The notes under the pieces are model-generated. The model was given only the letters and a program-made list of their open reading frames with translations. It did no database searches and was not told the origin of the DNA. 64,000 nt of DNA from Morella rubra (lineage: Eukaryota; Streptophyta; Magnoliopsida; Fagales; Myricaceae): contig CM025849.1 in assembly GCA_003952965.2 (NCBI GenBank), positions 15,713,297 to 15,777,296 of the forward strand. Reading direction: 5' to 3'. Of this stretch, positions 1 through 10,788 are shown one piece after another. The position numbers and the translations under genes were made by a program. Position 1 is the first letter of the stretch. Each line of letters opens with the position of its first letter.

Positions 1-719
1 CATGACCAGTGAGAAGATTCTTGATGTTATCAAAACCCTTCTTTACACTTTCAGCAATGGCACTAACACTCTTGTCCAATCTTTTATGTTCAGTCTTCAA
101 TTTAGCAATAGAGGCCTCAAGTTGAGCCAACTGAGGCTCATGGCTCATAGGAGCAGCAGATCAAGAAGATGAGGCAATGTGAGGAGATGAAACTACAAAT
201 ACGGGAGTCATTTTACCCACAATGGCTCTGTCAGCCTCATCATCATCATCTCCATCTTCATCTTCTTGGTCAAACATAGGAATGAAAAAACTTTTTGCCT
301 AAATTAGGAGCAGAGGTTAAACTGATGAGAAAGGAGACTGACAAATCCAAATGTTTTCCATTGACAAAGCTAGAAGCATCCTATGTCATAGCATATGCAA
401 AATTGGCAAAAGCTAGTTTAACCAAATAAGGAAAAATGTCCACTTTCATGCCCATAAACACAGACTAGCCTTAACAATTAAACATGTCCTTAAAGTCAAA
501 ACCATGTTCTGTAAACCAAGAGAATAGTACCCATCTACCAGAAATAACCTTTCGATTTCGAAAATCTTGAACAAATCGATTTCGAGATAACCCTAACCTG
601 TAGATGGATGGTTCTGACGCTTCAACTGGTTCCTCAATAGTTCTTCCCCTTTTTCTTGCCATAGAGCTTTCAGAAATGGGCCTTGGGCATGTGGTTCTCC
701 TTAAACGACGGTTGGACAT
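1..719 (-). pseudogene. Additional 3' ORF (env position) of the SIRE-like copia, broken
   Basis: From the ATG at 719 the frame is open for 82 codons to a stop at 471. It starts with a basic stretch (MSNRRLRRT) and includes RKVISGRWVLFSW. Similarity to the usual protein then continues in another frame (MGMKVDIFPYLVKLAFANF, from 455) up to an in-frame TAG at 381-383. The last 150 bases encode a charged, heptad-like segment (LEASIAKLKTEHKRLDKS) that runs off the window and looks like a coiled coil. This matches the layout of the extra ORF that SIRE-type copia elements carry after pol, often annotated as a 'putative plant transposon protein'. Its function is unknown. At least one frameshift and one stop make this copy non-functional. 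Confidence 0.6.
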
Positions 720-878
720 CTTGTGAAGAATAAGAAGGAGAATATGGAGGTTATCGGCGAAAATGGGTGATATGACAGTGGGTTATGGAGATTTGAGAGA
801 AATGAGAGTGTTTGGGAGTGACAACAAGGTTCAGAGAGGGAGAGAAGAGACGTGTCGACTCTTTTCGCCCTAAAAAGT

Positions 879-890
879 GTATATATATGA
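879..890 (-). promoter_or_regulatory. TATA-like box ahead of the copia extra ORF
   Basis: On the minus strand a TATATATAC-type box is followed by a C/T-rich leader of about 160 bases and then the ATG at 719. This resembles a separate internal promoter with a pyrimidine-rich 5' leader. Only the sequence pattern supports it. Confidence 0.35.
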
Positions 891-1179
891 ATACGAAAAA
901 GTTTTTTAAAAACTCTCAGTTTGAAAGATGCGTCGACACATGGTGACAAAGTGTCCAAACATTGCACATACTTCTGATTGAGGTGTCAACACATACATCT
1001 ATAGAGAAAACATGCAAAGAAAAGTCCAAAAAAGTCAATATTTTTTTCCACAAGTGTTGACACATGACATACAAATGTGTAAAATATGTTGTTTTCATGA
1101 GGAAATGGTATAGACACAAATAATTAATGCACAGGGAGCATTTTAACAAAGAATCAAAGCATAATTGAAACAGTCAATC

Positions 1180-1800
1180 AACATATCAACTAAGCAAGTT
1201 ATCAACAAATCATTCCAAAGGAAATCTCATACCAATCTCTTGACGAATGAAGCAAAATATATCCTCATTAAGGGATTTTGTAAAAATATCCTCCAATTGA
1301 AGGTCGGTGTTTACCAAATCAAAAACAATATCCCTTTTTTGAGCATGATCTGAATGAAGTGATGCTTAATCTCAATATGTTTTATCCTAGAGTGTTGAAT
1401 AGGATTTTTGGTAAGATTTATTGCATTATTGTCGTCACATTTTATTGAGATGAGAGAATAATAAAGATTAAAATCTTCCAATTGTAGTTTCATCACAATA
1501 CTTGTGCACAACAATTGTCAATGGCAATATACTCGGCTTTTGTGGTTGATAAAGCCACGGAATTTTATTTCTTATAACACCAAGAGACTAGTGAAGGTCC
1601 AAGAAATTTACATGCACCACTATTGCTCATTCTATCAATTTTACAACCAGCATAGTCCGCATCCGAGTATCCTTGCAAATTAAACTCAACACTTTTAGGA
1701 TAAAACAAAACCAAGATTTTGAGTACTGACAAGATATTTAAAGATTATCTTGACCGCAAGAAAGTGAGAATCCTTAAGGAAAGATTAAAATCTAGCACAC
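1180..1800 (-). pseudogene. RNase H segment of the SIRE-like copia
   Basis: Minus-strand translation gives YSDADYAGCKIDR, then TTKAEYIAI, then CDDNNAINLTKNPIQHSR with KHIEIKHHF. These are the D, E and D blocks of a copia RNase H domain in the correct order. There is a stop between the first two blocks and a frame change before the last. The domain continues from the RT part at 5376-6100, from which it is separated by the inserted solo LTR. Confidence 0.8.
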
Positions 1801-1843
1801 ATACAAATATTAAACATTATATCTAGTATACTAATTGTAAGAT

Positions 1844-4800
1844 TGTAACACCCCTATTTTTTTTCACTTGTTTGACATATTATTTGTTTTTCACCTGTTT
1901 GACATGTGATAATATATATATATATATATATATATAGGAGTCTATGTTTAATTATCTCTTCCTTCATTTCTATTTCCACTAGGGGATCTAATGTTATTAA
2001 ATTCTTTCATAATAATATTTATCTTTCATTTTATCTCTTGCTTTGTCTGATCCTTGCTTAACATTTTTTTTTTCATTCTCTTGAGGTTATAACCGGATTT
2101 TAATGTATATGATGCTCTTAATTCATTTGCTTTTAATTTTACACATAATTTATATCTTTAGCTTGCATTCAAGTAGTGCGCACATGTATTTTGCATTTAA
2201 TGCCATCTTATCTTTTGTTGCTTTTACTCCTCTCTCTCTCTCTTCTTTAGCCAACTATATGGAACTTGTTTATTGGCTATTGTTTTTACTTATTCACATG
2301 TAAGAACATGTTGGCTATGGGGAAACTTCGGGGGCTGCATGTGTGTGGGTAAAACTTGATTTGTAGAGAGATTCTAATGATTGCCTAGCTAAGTAGGGTG
2401 AGAGGATAGGGTGGAAAGGGGGAGCTCACCTTAGTTTGCTTTCCTTCTTGTTTTGTCGCCTAAAAGAGAAGATAGAGACTTGTGAATGAAACATTGCCCG
2501 AAAGTGAGAGGAGGAGAGAAATATAGGAGAAAAGAGAAGAACCAAAGGGTAAAGAGAAGGACCAAAGGAGAGAAGAGAGAGTGGCAGCCGACTGAAAGAA
2601 GAGGAAAAAGAAAGAAGAGAAAAGGGGGGGGGGGGAGGAAAAGAGGTTCAGTCAGCGCCTTGTTCCCCCTTGCTTTTGTGTTTTTCACTTTTGTTTTTGT
2701 TCCTTTCCGAAGCTTTTGCATTGCTATTAGGATTTTGTCTCTTTGGGAAATCTATATTCACCAAAATAAGAAGGTAAGGGGTTAGTTTGATTGTTGAAGG
2801 TTATTAGGCATGATTTCATGTTAGGATCAGTAAAATGTCATCATGCATGTAGGTTAAGATTTTAATCATATAACATGTCCATTATCATGTTAGAAGGGAG
2901 ATTAGGTTACTGGAATAAGGAAATTATAGAGGTTTACATGAGAAAATGGAGGAATTCGTGAAATAAGTCAAATAGGGGCCCCTTTGTGTTAGCACAGAAC
3001 AGGTTAGGAAATCTCTGGTTAAAATTTTAGCTCATTTGGAGTTACAGTTAGGAAGTATTAGCTTTCACGGTTAGGGGTAAAACTGAAGAGTTTTCTATAA
3101 CGGGTCACTTTAGGTATATTCAAATTGGGCTTTGAGTTTTGCTTTTTGGGCTGACCTAGCTTGGGCCAAGGATCCTTGAACCTTATTCTAGGATAGCCTT
3201 GCATTGTAGGCCCAAGTAGGGGTCCTTATTGGACTTAGAGAAGCCAAATAAGCCTTAGATCCTTTAAGTGCATAAGTTGTTGGACTTGCCTATTAAAGTT
3301 TTAAAACATTTTTCATCTCATTAGCTTGCTGATCTTCATGTCTTCTTATCTAATGCATGTTGTGATTATTGCTAGTTTATTGACTTGTTCATATCTCTTA
3401 GCATGTAGCAAAACACAAAAGTACAAAAGCATGTAGATTTTTCTCTAATGTATAAAACACCTAATTGGTTTGCACTACTTTTTGTAAAAAAAAATATGTG
3501 GATCTGAGAAAATTCAGATAGGTTGCTGTAGTGTACTGGATGAAGCCCTAAAAATTTGAAGAAGAAATGATGAGAAAAAGAGGTACAAATGACCAAAAAG
3601 GGCTTCAGGGACAGTTTCGGGATTTAGTGAAAAATCAGGGGTAAAAACGTCCAAACGAAAATTCTGGGCCCATGCAGTGTTAAGCATTGTTTAGAGGTCC
3701 TAGGGTAAAAATTTGGGCCCAAGAAGATTGAAATTCGAGGCCCAAATCACAAGTTTCATTAAGGGTCATAATTGGTCCATTAAGCAATAATTAATTAAAA
3801 TGAAATAAAAATTGGGATTTAAATAAGGAGGCCTATTAGGCCGTGCCTCTTATGGATGATTAATGGATAATTGATTTTAAAAAAATGTAATAAAATAATT
3901 AATGGTTAATTAGTCAATAATGCTACTTAATTCTAAATAGTTACTCAACTTTTAATTGTTTAAACATCATTTACGATATTATTTTATTCTTGTACGTTCC
4001 CTTGATCTCTTTTTAATGATTTGGTTATTGATGATGCATATAAAAAGTCATACTGCATCAACATAGCATGGGTATTGGGATTTTATTGACCAAAATGACT
4101 GAAACGAAACCCATACCCAGAGGTGATCCTGAGATCGGATAACAGTACCATTCACAGTATGATAGTGTAAGCCACCACTGAGAGAATAGTGGTTGGTATC
4201 CCTAGGCGATGGAGCAATTATGCCTAACCGAGTCCTGATACCAGGGCATAGGATAGTCCCAAGAAGAGAGGAGGGACGCACAACCCGGACTCTGGGGTTA
4301 AACAGAGCGAAGAAATGACACCTCTATTGGACTGGAAAAAAAAAAGTGAAATGGCTAGGAAACTGATGCATTCATTCTGCATTGCATTGCTCATATCTAT
4401 TTGTTACAAATATTGCTTTATGTTTAATTATTCACTATGTCTGTTATCTCTGTTTTTTATTGATGCATGTCATGTTCCCCTATCCCCCCTTACTGAGTCA
4501 GTAGGACTCACCCATTTTATTTGTTATTTATTTTGTATATACCATTGTGGATGTTGGACTTGTCAGATGGGGACATTTTTGAGCGAGCAAGTTCTGGAGA
4601 AAAGATCCTTATATCTTAGTCGTAAAGATTTAGACCTACGTGACAGATACCTTTGAGGTATACGTGGGGTATGAGTCCAGGTGGTACCTCAAGGATCTAC
4701 CCCTGCACCCACTTCCCCGTTTGGAAGATTTTGGGCTGGTTGACATAGATCCGGCTCTCCTGCATATTGTCCCTCCTCCACCAGCCTAGCCGACAAAGGG

Positions 4801-5370
4801 TACTGGGGAATCGGAGTTTATTGACCTGACCTCCGATATTGAGCTGAAGGACGAGTAGTCCCGTAGGATGGCATAGTTTTATGTTAGTGTAGATAGTTGT
4901 GTAATCTTTTGACAGTGTAGATCACGGTGTTGTAGTACGGAAAATTTAGACAGCTTCCACTTTTGTACTTATCTTCTCTTACTTTTGTATTCCTCATGAA
5001 GGATCTTTTGTAAAAGAGAAACTCTATGATCATAGTGGAACTGTTTATATTTTAAAAAAATTCTCTTCTTCCATTTCTTTTCTTATGCCATATTTGAGTT
5101 TATTTTTTTACTGTCATTTCTTTTTTTTTTCATATTAAAATATCTCATTTTGTTTTTTTTCAAGTCAAAATTTCTAACGTTTAGAATGATTTGAATGTCG
5201 CTTCAAATTATTTTTACTTTCAAAATAAATTGCAAAAACTTTTCCGCTAGACCTTTTTCAAAGCCGATTCTCAGAACTTTATAGGATCAATTCATGCTGT
5301 AATCCCCGCTTGTGTGCATACCATACTATAGGTGAGACTAAAGGGGTAAGTACTAACAAGGGATGTGACA
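1844..5370. mobile_element. Solo LTR (long, TGTAACACCC...TGTGACA), nested in copia
   Basis: The block starts TGTAACACCC, ends GGATGTGACA, and is flanked by the same 5 bases, AAGAT, at 1839-1843 and 5371-5375. The copia reading resumes on the other side. This is the signature of one LTR left after recombination between the two LTRs of a full element. Its 3.5 kb length and TGTAACACC start suggest a Gypsy-type element; the lineage is inference. It shares blocks with the LTR at 44182-47167: around 4050-4320 versus 45960-46225, around 3160-3300 versus 45300-45375, and the final 100 bases. It includes a TA microsatellite, a purine-rich stretch at 2490-2650, and ORFs with no similarity I recognise. 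Confidence 0.85.
1912..1936. repeat. (TA)n microsatellite
   Basis: About 12 uninterrupted TA units lie near the left end of the solo LTR. Confidence 0.9.
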
Positions 5371-5375
5371 AAGAT

Positions 5376-6100
5376 AGAGTAAAGATACCTTGATATTTGG
5401 TTTGGTCTCCATCCTTACCTTTCTAATCCTTTTCAATTTTAGTAGATGGACTCATAGATGTAGCCATGGGTTTTGATTTGTCCATACCGAATCGTTTGAG
5501 GAGATCCATTGTATATTTTGCTTAATTGATGAAGTTGCCCTCATTACTTTGTTTGATTTGGAGTTCGAGAAAATAATTCAATTATCTCATGAGGCTCATC
5601 TCGAATTTGCCTTGCATAACTTTAGAAAATTCTTGACATAAGGATTCATTAGTGGATACAAAAATAATGTCATCAACATAAATTTAAACCGTTAACAATT
5701 CATTATCTTTTTCCTTAGTGAAAAGAGTAGTGTTAATCATACCTCGTGAGAAACCATTTTTAATAAGAAAAGAGCCTAAATGTTCATACCAAGCTTTTGG
5801 TGCTTGTTTTAAGCCATAAAGAGTCTTTCTAAGCTTGTACACATGATTTGGTAGTTGCTTATCTTCAAAATCCAGTGGTTGCTCAACATAAACTTCCTCA
5901 GAGAGAAAATCATTGAAGAATGCACTTTTCACATCCATTTGAAAGAATTTAAAATCTTTATAACAAAAAAATGCAAGTAACATACGAATGGATTCTAATC
6001 GAGGAACGGGAGCAAATGTTTCATCAAAATCCATACTCTCTTCTTGATTATAACCTTAGACTACTAATCTTGCCTTGTTCTTCATTATAACCCAAGATCA
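5376..6100 (-). pseudogene. Reverse transcriptase segment of the SIRE-like copia
   Basis: Minus-strand translation of 6034-5684 reads continuously through MDFDETFAPVPRLE, the FFQMDVKSAFFND block and the YGLKQAPKAWYEHL block. Further conserved wording follows below 5684 (KVMQGKFEMSLM, LLKRFGMDKSKP), separated by stops. The segment ends exactly at the target duplication of the solo LTR. These are copia RT fingers and palm motifs. The YVDD region is disrupted. Confidence 0.85.
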
Positions 6101-6675
6101 TCCATTTTCTTTCTAAAAACTCGTTTTGTGCCAATGATTGGATAATCCTTGGGTCTCTTGGTGTCAACAAGGTCTCCATCTTGAATCGTTTTGTAGCCAA
6201 TGATTGGATAATCCTTGGCTAATGATAATCTTTGGATAATCATTTTTAGGAATTTTGTGCCATAACTTGGGGGTCATACTAGATGCCATACTTGATTTTT
6301 CTCAAATTGTTTTAACTCATCTTCCATAGTATGGATCCAACTTTCATCATCTTTAGTCTTAAGAAACTTCTTAGGCTCAAGTTAAGTAAGTAAAGCAAAA
6401 TTGTTAGCATGGTTCAAAGAAGAACAAGTACTTACCCATTTTTCAACATTACCTATGATTTGATTGAGTGGATGGCTTTTGATGTATTTCAACGCTTTTG
6501 GTATCATGGTTGTCTTATTGGATCTCTTCTTTGGGTTCATGAGTATGTGTGTATCTTCCTTTCTTCATTTATTGCAAGTTTCTCAACCTCTTTGTCAAGA
6601 TTTACAATATCTTCCTCATCACTTTTCACAAGAGCATTAGATTCATAAAAAAATCATGCACTGATTCTTTAATAA

Positions 6676-7620
6676 CTAAAGTTCTTTTATTGAACATACG
6701 ATAAGCTTTACTAAAAGTTGAATATATAAGGAATATACCTTTATCCAATTTTTTGTATCGAACTTACTCAAGTTGTCCTTGTTTTTGTTAAGGACAAAAC
6801 ATTTGCATCTAAATACATGAAAGCAACCAATGTTGGGTTTTCTAACCTTCCAAAGCTCATATGGAGTTTTCTTGAGAATATGTTTTATCATGCATCAGTT
6901 CATAACATAACAGCTTGTGTTAGCCGCTTTAGCCCAAAAATAATCCGGTAAGTTGTTTTCACATAGCAAGGTTCTAGTCATCTCTTTAAGGATCCTATTC
7001 TTCCTCTCAACAACACCATTTTGTTGAGGAGTTTTAGGAGTCGAAAAGTTATGGTTAATGCCTTTTTCGCTACAAAAATTTGCAAAGGAAGAATTTTCAA
7101 ATTCTTTTTCATGATCACTCCTTATGCTAAAAATAACAAAATCTTTTCATTTTGAATTCTCTTGCTAAGTTTTTTAAAAGCATGAAAGCCTCATCCTTAT
7201 GAGCTAGGAATAGAACCCGTGTAAATATACTGAAATCATCATCAACAACAAAGCGTTTGCTACCCAAACTTGACGTTCGAGTTGGATTAAATAAGTCCAT
7301 GTGTAATAGTTGTAGTGGCCCAGAAGTGGATACAATGTTTTTGGGTTTAAAATAAGTTCTAGTTTATTTGCCTTTTTGACATGCTGCACAAATTTTGTCC
7401 TTTTCAAAAGTAAGTTTAGGCAAACTTGAAACAAGTTCCTTTTTGGCTAATTTTGAAATCAAGTCCATGCTAGAATGAACAAGCCTTCTATGCCACAACC
7501 AACTATTCTTATAATCTAAAGCAGAAAAGCATTTTATATTTTCAAAGGAAATATTCTCTAAATGAACAATGTACACATTTTCATATCTCAGTCCAACAAA
7601 CAAGACTTTCATACTTTCAA
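6676..7620 (-). pseudogene. GAG-pre-integrase and integrase segment of the SIRE-like copia
   Basis: The minus-strand frame 7612-7364 contains WHRRLVHSSMDLISKLAK and the zinc-binding tail CAACQKGK, typical of the GAG-pre-integrase/HHCC module. The frame 7434-7204 continues into the integrase core in another phase, and 6891-6676 gives ILKKTPYELWKVRKPN and a FDTKN-like end, typical of the integrase C-terminal part. The pieces lie in the right order but in different frames, so the integrase is dead. Confidence 0.8.
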
Positions 7621-7899
7621 TATTCTCAACAAGACATATTGGTGATTCAAAAATGACTCAATTTCCCTTATCAAATAATTGACTAATGCTTAAGAGATTA
7701 TGATTTAATCCATTAAGAAGAAGTACATACTTAATAGTAGAATTAGTAATTATACCAATGTTACCAACATCGAGTATCTTTCCTTTGCCATTTTTGCCAA
7801 AAGTGACTGAACCTTTTTCTTTGAGACTGAGATAGTTAAATCAACTCTTGTCTCCGGTCATGTGCTTGGAGCATCCACTATAAAGAACCCAATGTTTTT

Positions 7900-8120
7900 T
7901 TGTTTCACTTAACTTCAAGCACTCCTACAAAAATAATCAAGTCTTGATTTTTGGTACCCAAATCTTTTTGGGTCCATTGGTGTTAGAAATAAATTCCTAC
8001 ACCTTATCTTTTGGATCCACACAAATTTAATTCCATTTGTGGATTTCTTTCTAATATGACAAGTGAGTGAAATGTGTCCATTCTTTCATTCTTTCCACAA
8101 AAATTACATATAATAAAATA
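7900..8120 (-). pseudogene. Gag zinc-knuckle remnant of the SIRE-like copia
   Basis: Mixed minus-strand frames give CNFCGKN followed by HISLTCHIRKK and a GPKKIWVPK-like tail, the wording found around the CCHC knuckle of SIRE-type gag. The usual spacing is interrupted by a frame change. Gag sequence upstream of about 8120 is missing. Confidence 0.5.
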
Positions 8121-8157
8121 TGTAGAGGATTTAATGATCATGTCAGAATATAGCTTT

Positions 8158-8275
8158 GGGGAAAAGTCATAGTTAGCCTCGTATCTATAAGGCAAAATCA
8201 TCAATGTAAGCCCTCCGTCCAAATTAGGCGTTAAGTTTGACAGAAAAGCATGTAAAGTGACCAAAATACCCCTCC
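8158..8275. repeat. Single terminal arm of the long-TIR MITE family
   Basis: This stretch (GGAAAAGTCATAGTTAGCC..., then ATCATCAATGTAAGCCCTCC, then ATACCCCTCC) matches the left arm of the complete MITE at 13758-14264, with about 55 bases of that arm missing. No matching opposite arm is present nearby, so this is a truncated copy. Confidence 0.7.
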
Positions 8276-8280
8276 AAAAG

Positions 8281-8889
8281 ACCAGATCATCTCCTCAAGG
8301 AAAATAGATTAATTTCAAACTCGTGTAAAAAAAAATAGATAAAAGATTTTACTAAAAACAGTTCAGATTCATATTTTTGGATTTAAGAGAGTCTGAAACG
8401 AAATTAAAACAACACAAAACGTAACCTAAGAATATAACATGCATTAAATTAAATGACGAAAAGTAAATAACGGAAATTGAATGGCAAAAATAAATAACAA
8501 TAAGTAAAGGACGAAAATTAAATGACAAGGAATAATAATAATAATAAAGAGCACAAGATTCTTAGATTAATAATATTGTCTTATTACAACCCAAGATTCA
8601 AGTTAAAAGAAAAAAAAAAAAAACATAATCCAAAATTGAAATAGAAATTACAGGAAATTAAAGAGCAAGAAACTTAAATCTAAATCCTAGGAATTGAAAT
8701 ACAAGACATTGAAATAATACAACATAAAAGAAACTAATCTAAAAACTAAAAATAATGAAGAGAGAGAGTAAAGATGCGGCCAAAGAGAAAAATGTGAGAG
8801 TATCGACTAAGGGAGAAAATTGAGAGAGAAGAGAGAGGAAGGAAAGAGAAAAGGGAAAATAAAAGGTGAGAAGTGGAGAGAGAGAAGAG
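8281..8889. other. A-rich intergenic sequence, no gene seen
   Basis: Low-complexity A-rich DNA with short (AAT)n and A runs and then GA-rich repeats (8760-8890). No coding similarity was recognised on either strand. Confidence 0.6.
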
Positions 8890-9372
8890 AGTAACGCATA
8901 AAATATAGTCCTGAATGGACATCACTGGTTGACAACGTCAAAGTATGTGTACATAATACATGAATAAATACAAACCTCTCAGGTCTAAGGACAATACTGA
9001 ATTGTGATAGAACAACCTTTAACCTGACAGTGATCATTCCAAAAGGCGTTCTTAATCGGATCTGTTCAGTGTATGTACTTTTACATGACACCACTTGTCT
9101 GCTTAAGGTCATACCTCAATGATGGAATCAATCATTCTCCTGCACAACAAGTGTAGACTTTATGGACAAAAGTCTAGAACAATTTCAGGCTTACAAGGAA
9201 CTGAAAAATCATTATTCCCTGCCTTTGATTCATTAATCTCTAGCATGATTTTTCTACAATGTTACCTGAACAAATTTACATACATAACATCTCATGTTAC
9301 GTATAAACCCATAACAACAATAATATATGTGAAAAACAAATAAACTTTTATTATCAAATAATAAAGGAAAAA
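8890..9372 (-). mobile_element. Probable 3' LTR portion of the second copia
   Basis: Directly downstream (minus sense) of the RNase H stop at about 9381 lies A/T-rich sequence. It includes ATTATGTACACATACTTTGAC and TTTATTATTTGATAATAAAAG, which look like LTR sequence in this position. Its outer border is not clear, and the second LTR is missing, so the length is approximate. Confidence 0.45.
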
Positions 9373-9380
9373 ACAAAACG

Positions 9381-10788
9381 TCAAACCCAATCATACATAT
9401 ATCTCAAACCCATATCCTTAATATGTTTCTCAAACACTTTCTGAGATAAAGGCTTTGTAAATGGATCAGCTAAATTATCAGCTGATGCAACCTTTACCAT
9501 TGTGACATCACCTCTGGATATGATATCACGTATTAGGTGAAAACGACGTTCTATGTGCTTCATCCTTTGATGAGACCTTGGTTCCACTGCCTGTGCAATT
9601 GCACCATTGTTATCGCAGTATAAGGAAATAGGCGCCTCAATCGAAGGGACAACTTCAAGTTCTTGAATGAACTTGCGAATCCACACAACTTCTTTTGCAG
9701 CTTCACTTGCAGCAACATATTATGCTTCAGTTGTAGAATCAGCAATAGTACTTTGCTTGAAACTTCTCCAACTGAATGCTCCTTTGCCAAGAAGGAACAC
9801 AAATTTGGATGTTGATCTTCTATCATCAATGTCTGATTGAAAATCCGAATCTGTATATCCCTGGACAGTCAGATCCTCACTACCATACACTAAGAAATAA
9901 TATTTTGTATTTCTCAAATACTTGAGGATATGTTTCACTGCTGACCAATGTTCTGGACCTAGATTGGATTGGTATCTACTTACAACGCTAACTGCATGAC
10001 TGATATCAGGTCTAGTACAAAGCATAGCATACATGAGACTCCATACAGCCGAAGCATAATGGCAGTTACTCATCTTCTCTTCTTTCTTCAGGTGTTTTTG
10101 GACACATCTGCTTAGAGAGATGAATTCATGTCTAAAGGGTAGAAACCCTTTCTTGGAATTTACCATGCTAAATCTAGCCAATATCCTGTCAATATAATTA
10201 ACCTGTGAGAGACCCAATAATCTCTTCTTTCGGTCTCTAAACACTTTGATCCCGAGTATGTAGGATGCTTCCCCAAGGTCTTTCATTGAAAATTGGTTAG
10301 ACAACCACATTTTCACAGATGACAAAGCCCCTACATCATTCCCAATGAGTAGTATGTCATCTACATAAAGAACCAAAAAGGTGATAGCACTCCCACTAAC
10401 CTTCTTGTAGACACAAGGTTCATCCATGTTTTGTGAGAAACCAAACATTTTGATTGACTCATCAAAACGGATGTTCCAACAACGTGATGCTTGTTTTAGG
10501 TCATAAATGGATTTCTCCAATTTGCACACTTTTGATTCATTTTCCCGAGATATGAAACCTTCTGGCTGGTCCATATAAATTTCTTCATGGATGTACCCAT
10601 TCAAGAATGCGGTTTTCACATCCATCTGCCATATCTCATAATCATAGTATGCTGCAATTGCCAATAGAATCCTTATGGACTTTAGCATAGCTACTGGTGA
10701 AAAGGTTTCCTCATAATCAATACCAGCCTTTTGAGTATACCCTTTCGCTACCAGCCTAGCTTTAAAGGTCTCTACCTTTCCTGTTGGT
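9381..10788 (-). pseudogene. Copia reverse transcriptase-RNase H, nearly intact reading frame
   Basis: Minus-strand frame from about 10788: [45 protein letters not shown], the KQASRCW block, LVLYVDDILLIGND (catalytic YVDD present), the ILGIKVFRDR block, the RPDISHAVSVVSRYQ block, then RNase H motifs YTDSDFQSD and YCDNNGAIAQA, ending LADPFTKPLSQKVFEKHI. There is one in-frame stop, TAA at 9720-9722, just after the STTEA motif; reading continues on the far side in the same frame. Gag, protease and integrase are absent. The upstream border abuts CHX gene sequence directly, so this is a 5'-truncated insertion or a deletion junction. Confidence 0.9.

Larger units (their letters stand above)
1..8150 (-). 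mobile_element. SIRE/Maximus-like Ty1/copia retrotransposon, decayed and interrupted
   Basis: A copia element lies on the minus strand. Read right to left, it holds a gag zinc-knuckle remnant (about 8010-8110), GAG-pre-integrase and integrase (about 7612-6680), reverse transcriptase (about 6100-5376), a nested solo LTR (1844-5370), the rest of RT/RNase H (about 1800-1180), a spacer, and an extra ORF in the env position (719 to beyond base 1). The pol wording (MDFDETFAPVPRLESIRMLL, VDVKSAF-type and LYGLKQAP motifs) and the extra 3' ORF fit the SIRE/Maximus lineage. No LTR of its own is visible: the 3' LTR would lie left of base 1, and the 5' part of gag is missing at about 8150. Frames are broken throughout, so it cannot move by itself. 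Confidence 0.85.

Noticed and set aside
2486-2785. 99-codon Arg/Lys-rich ORF
   Set aside because: It comes from a purine-rich stretch inside the solo LTR and has no start context or domain.
4315-4656. 113-codon ORF
   Set aside because: It lies in the solo LTR; the matching position of the related LTR does not keep the frame.
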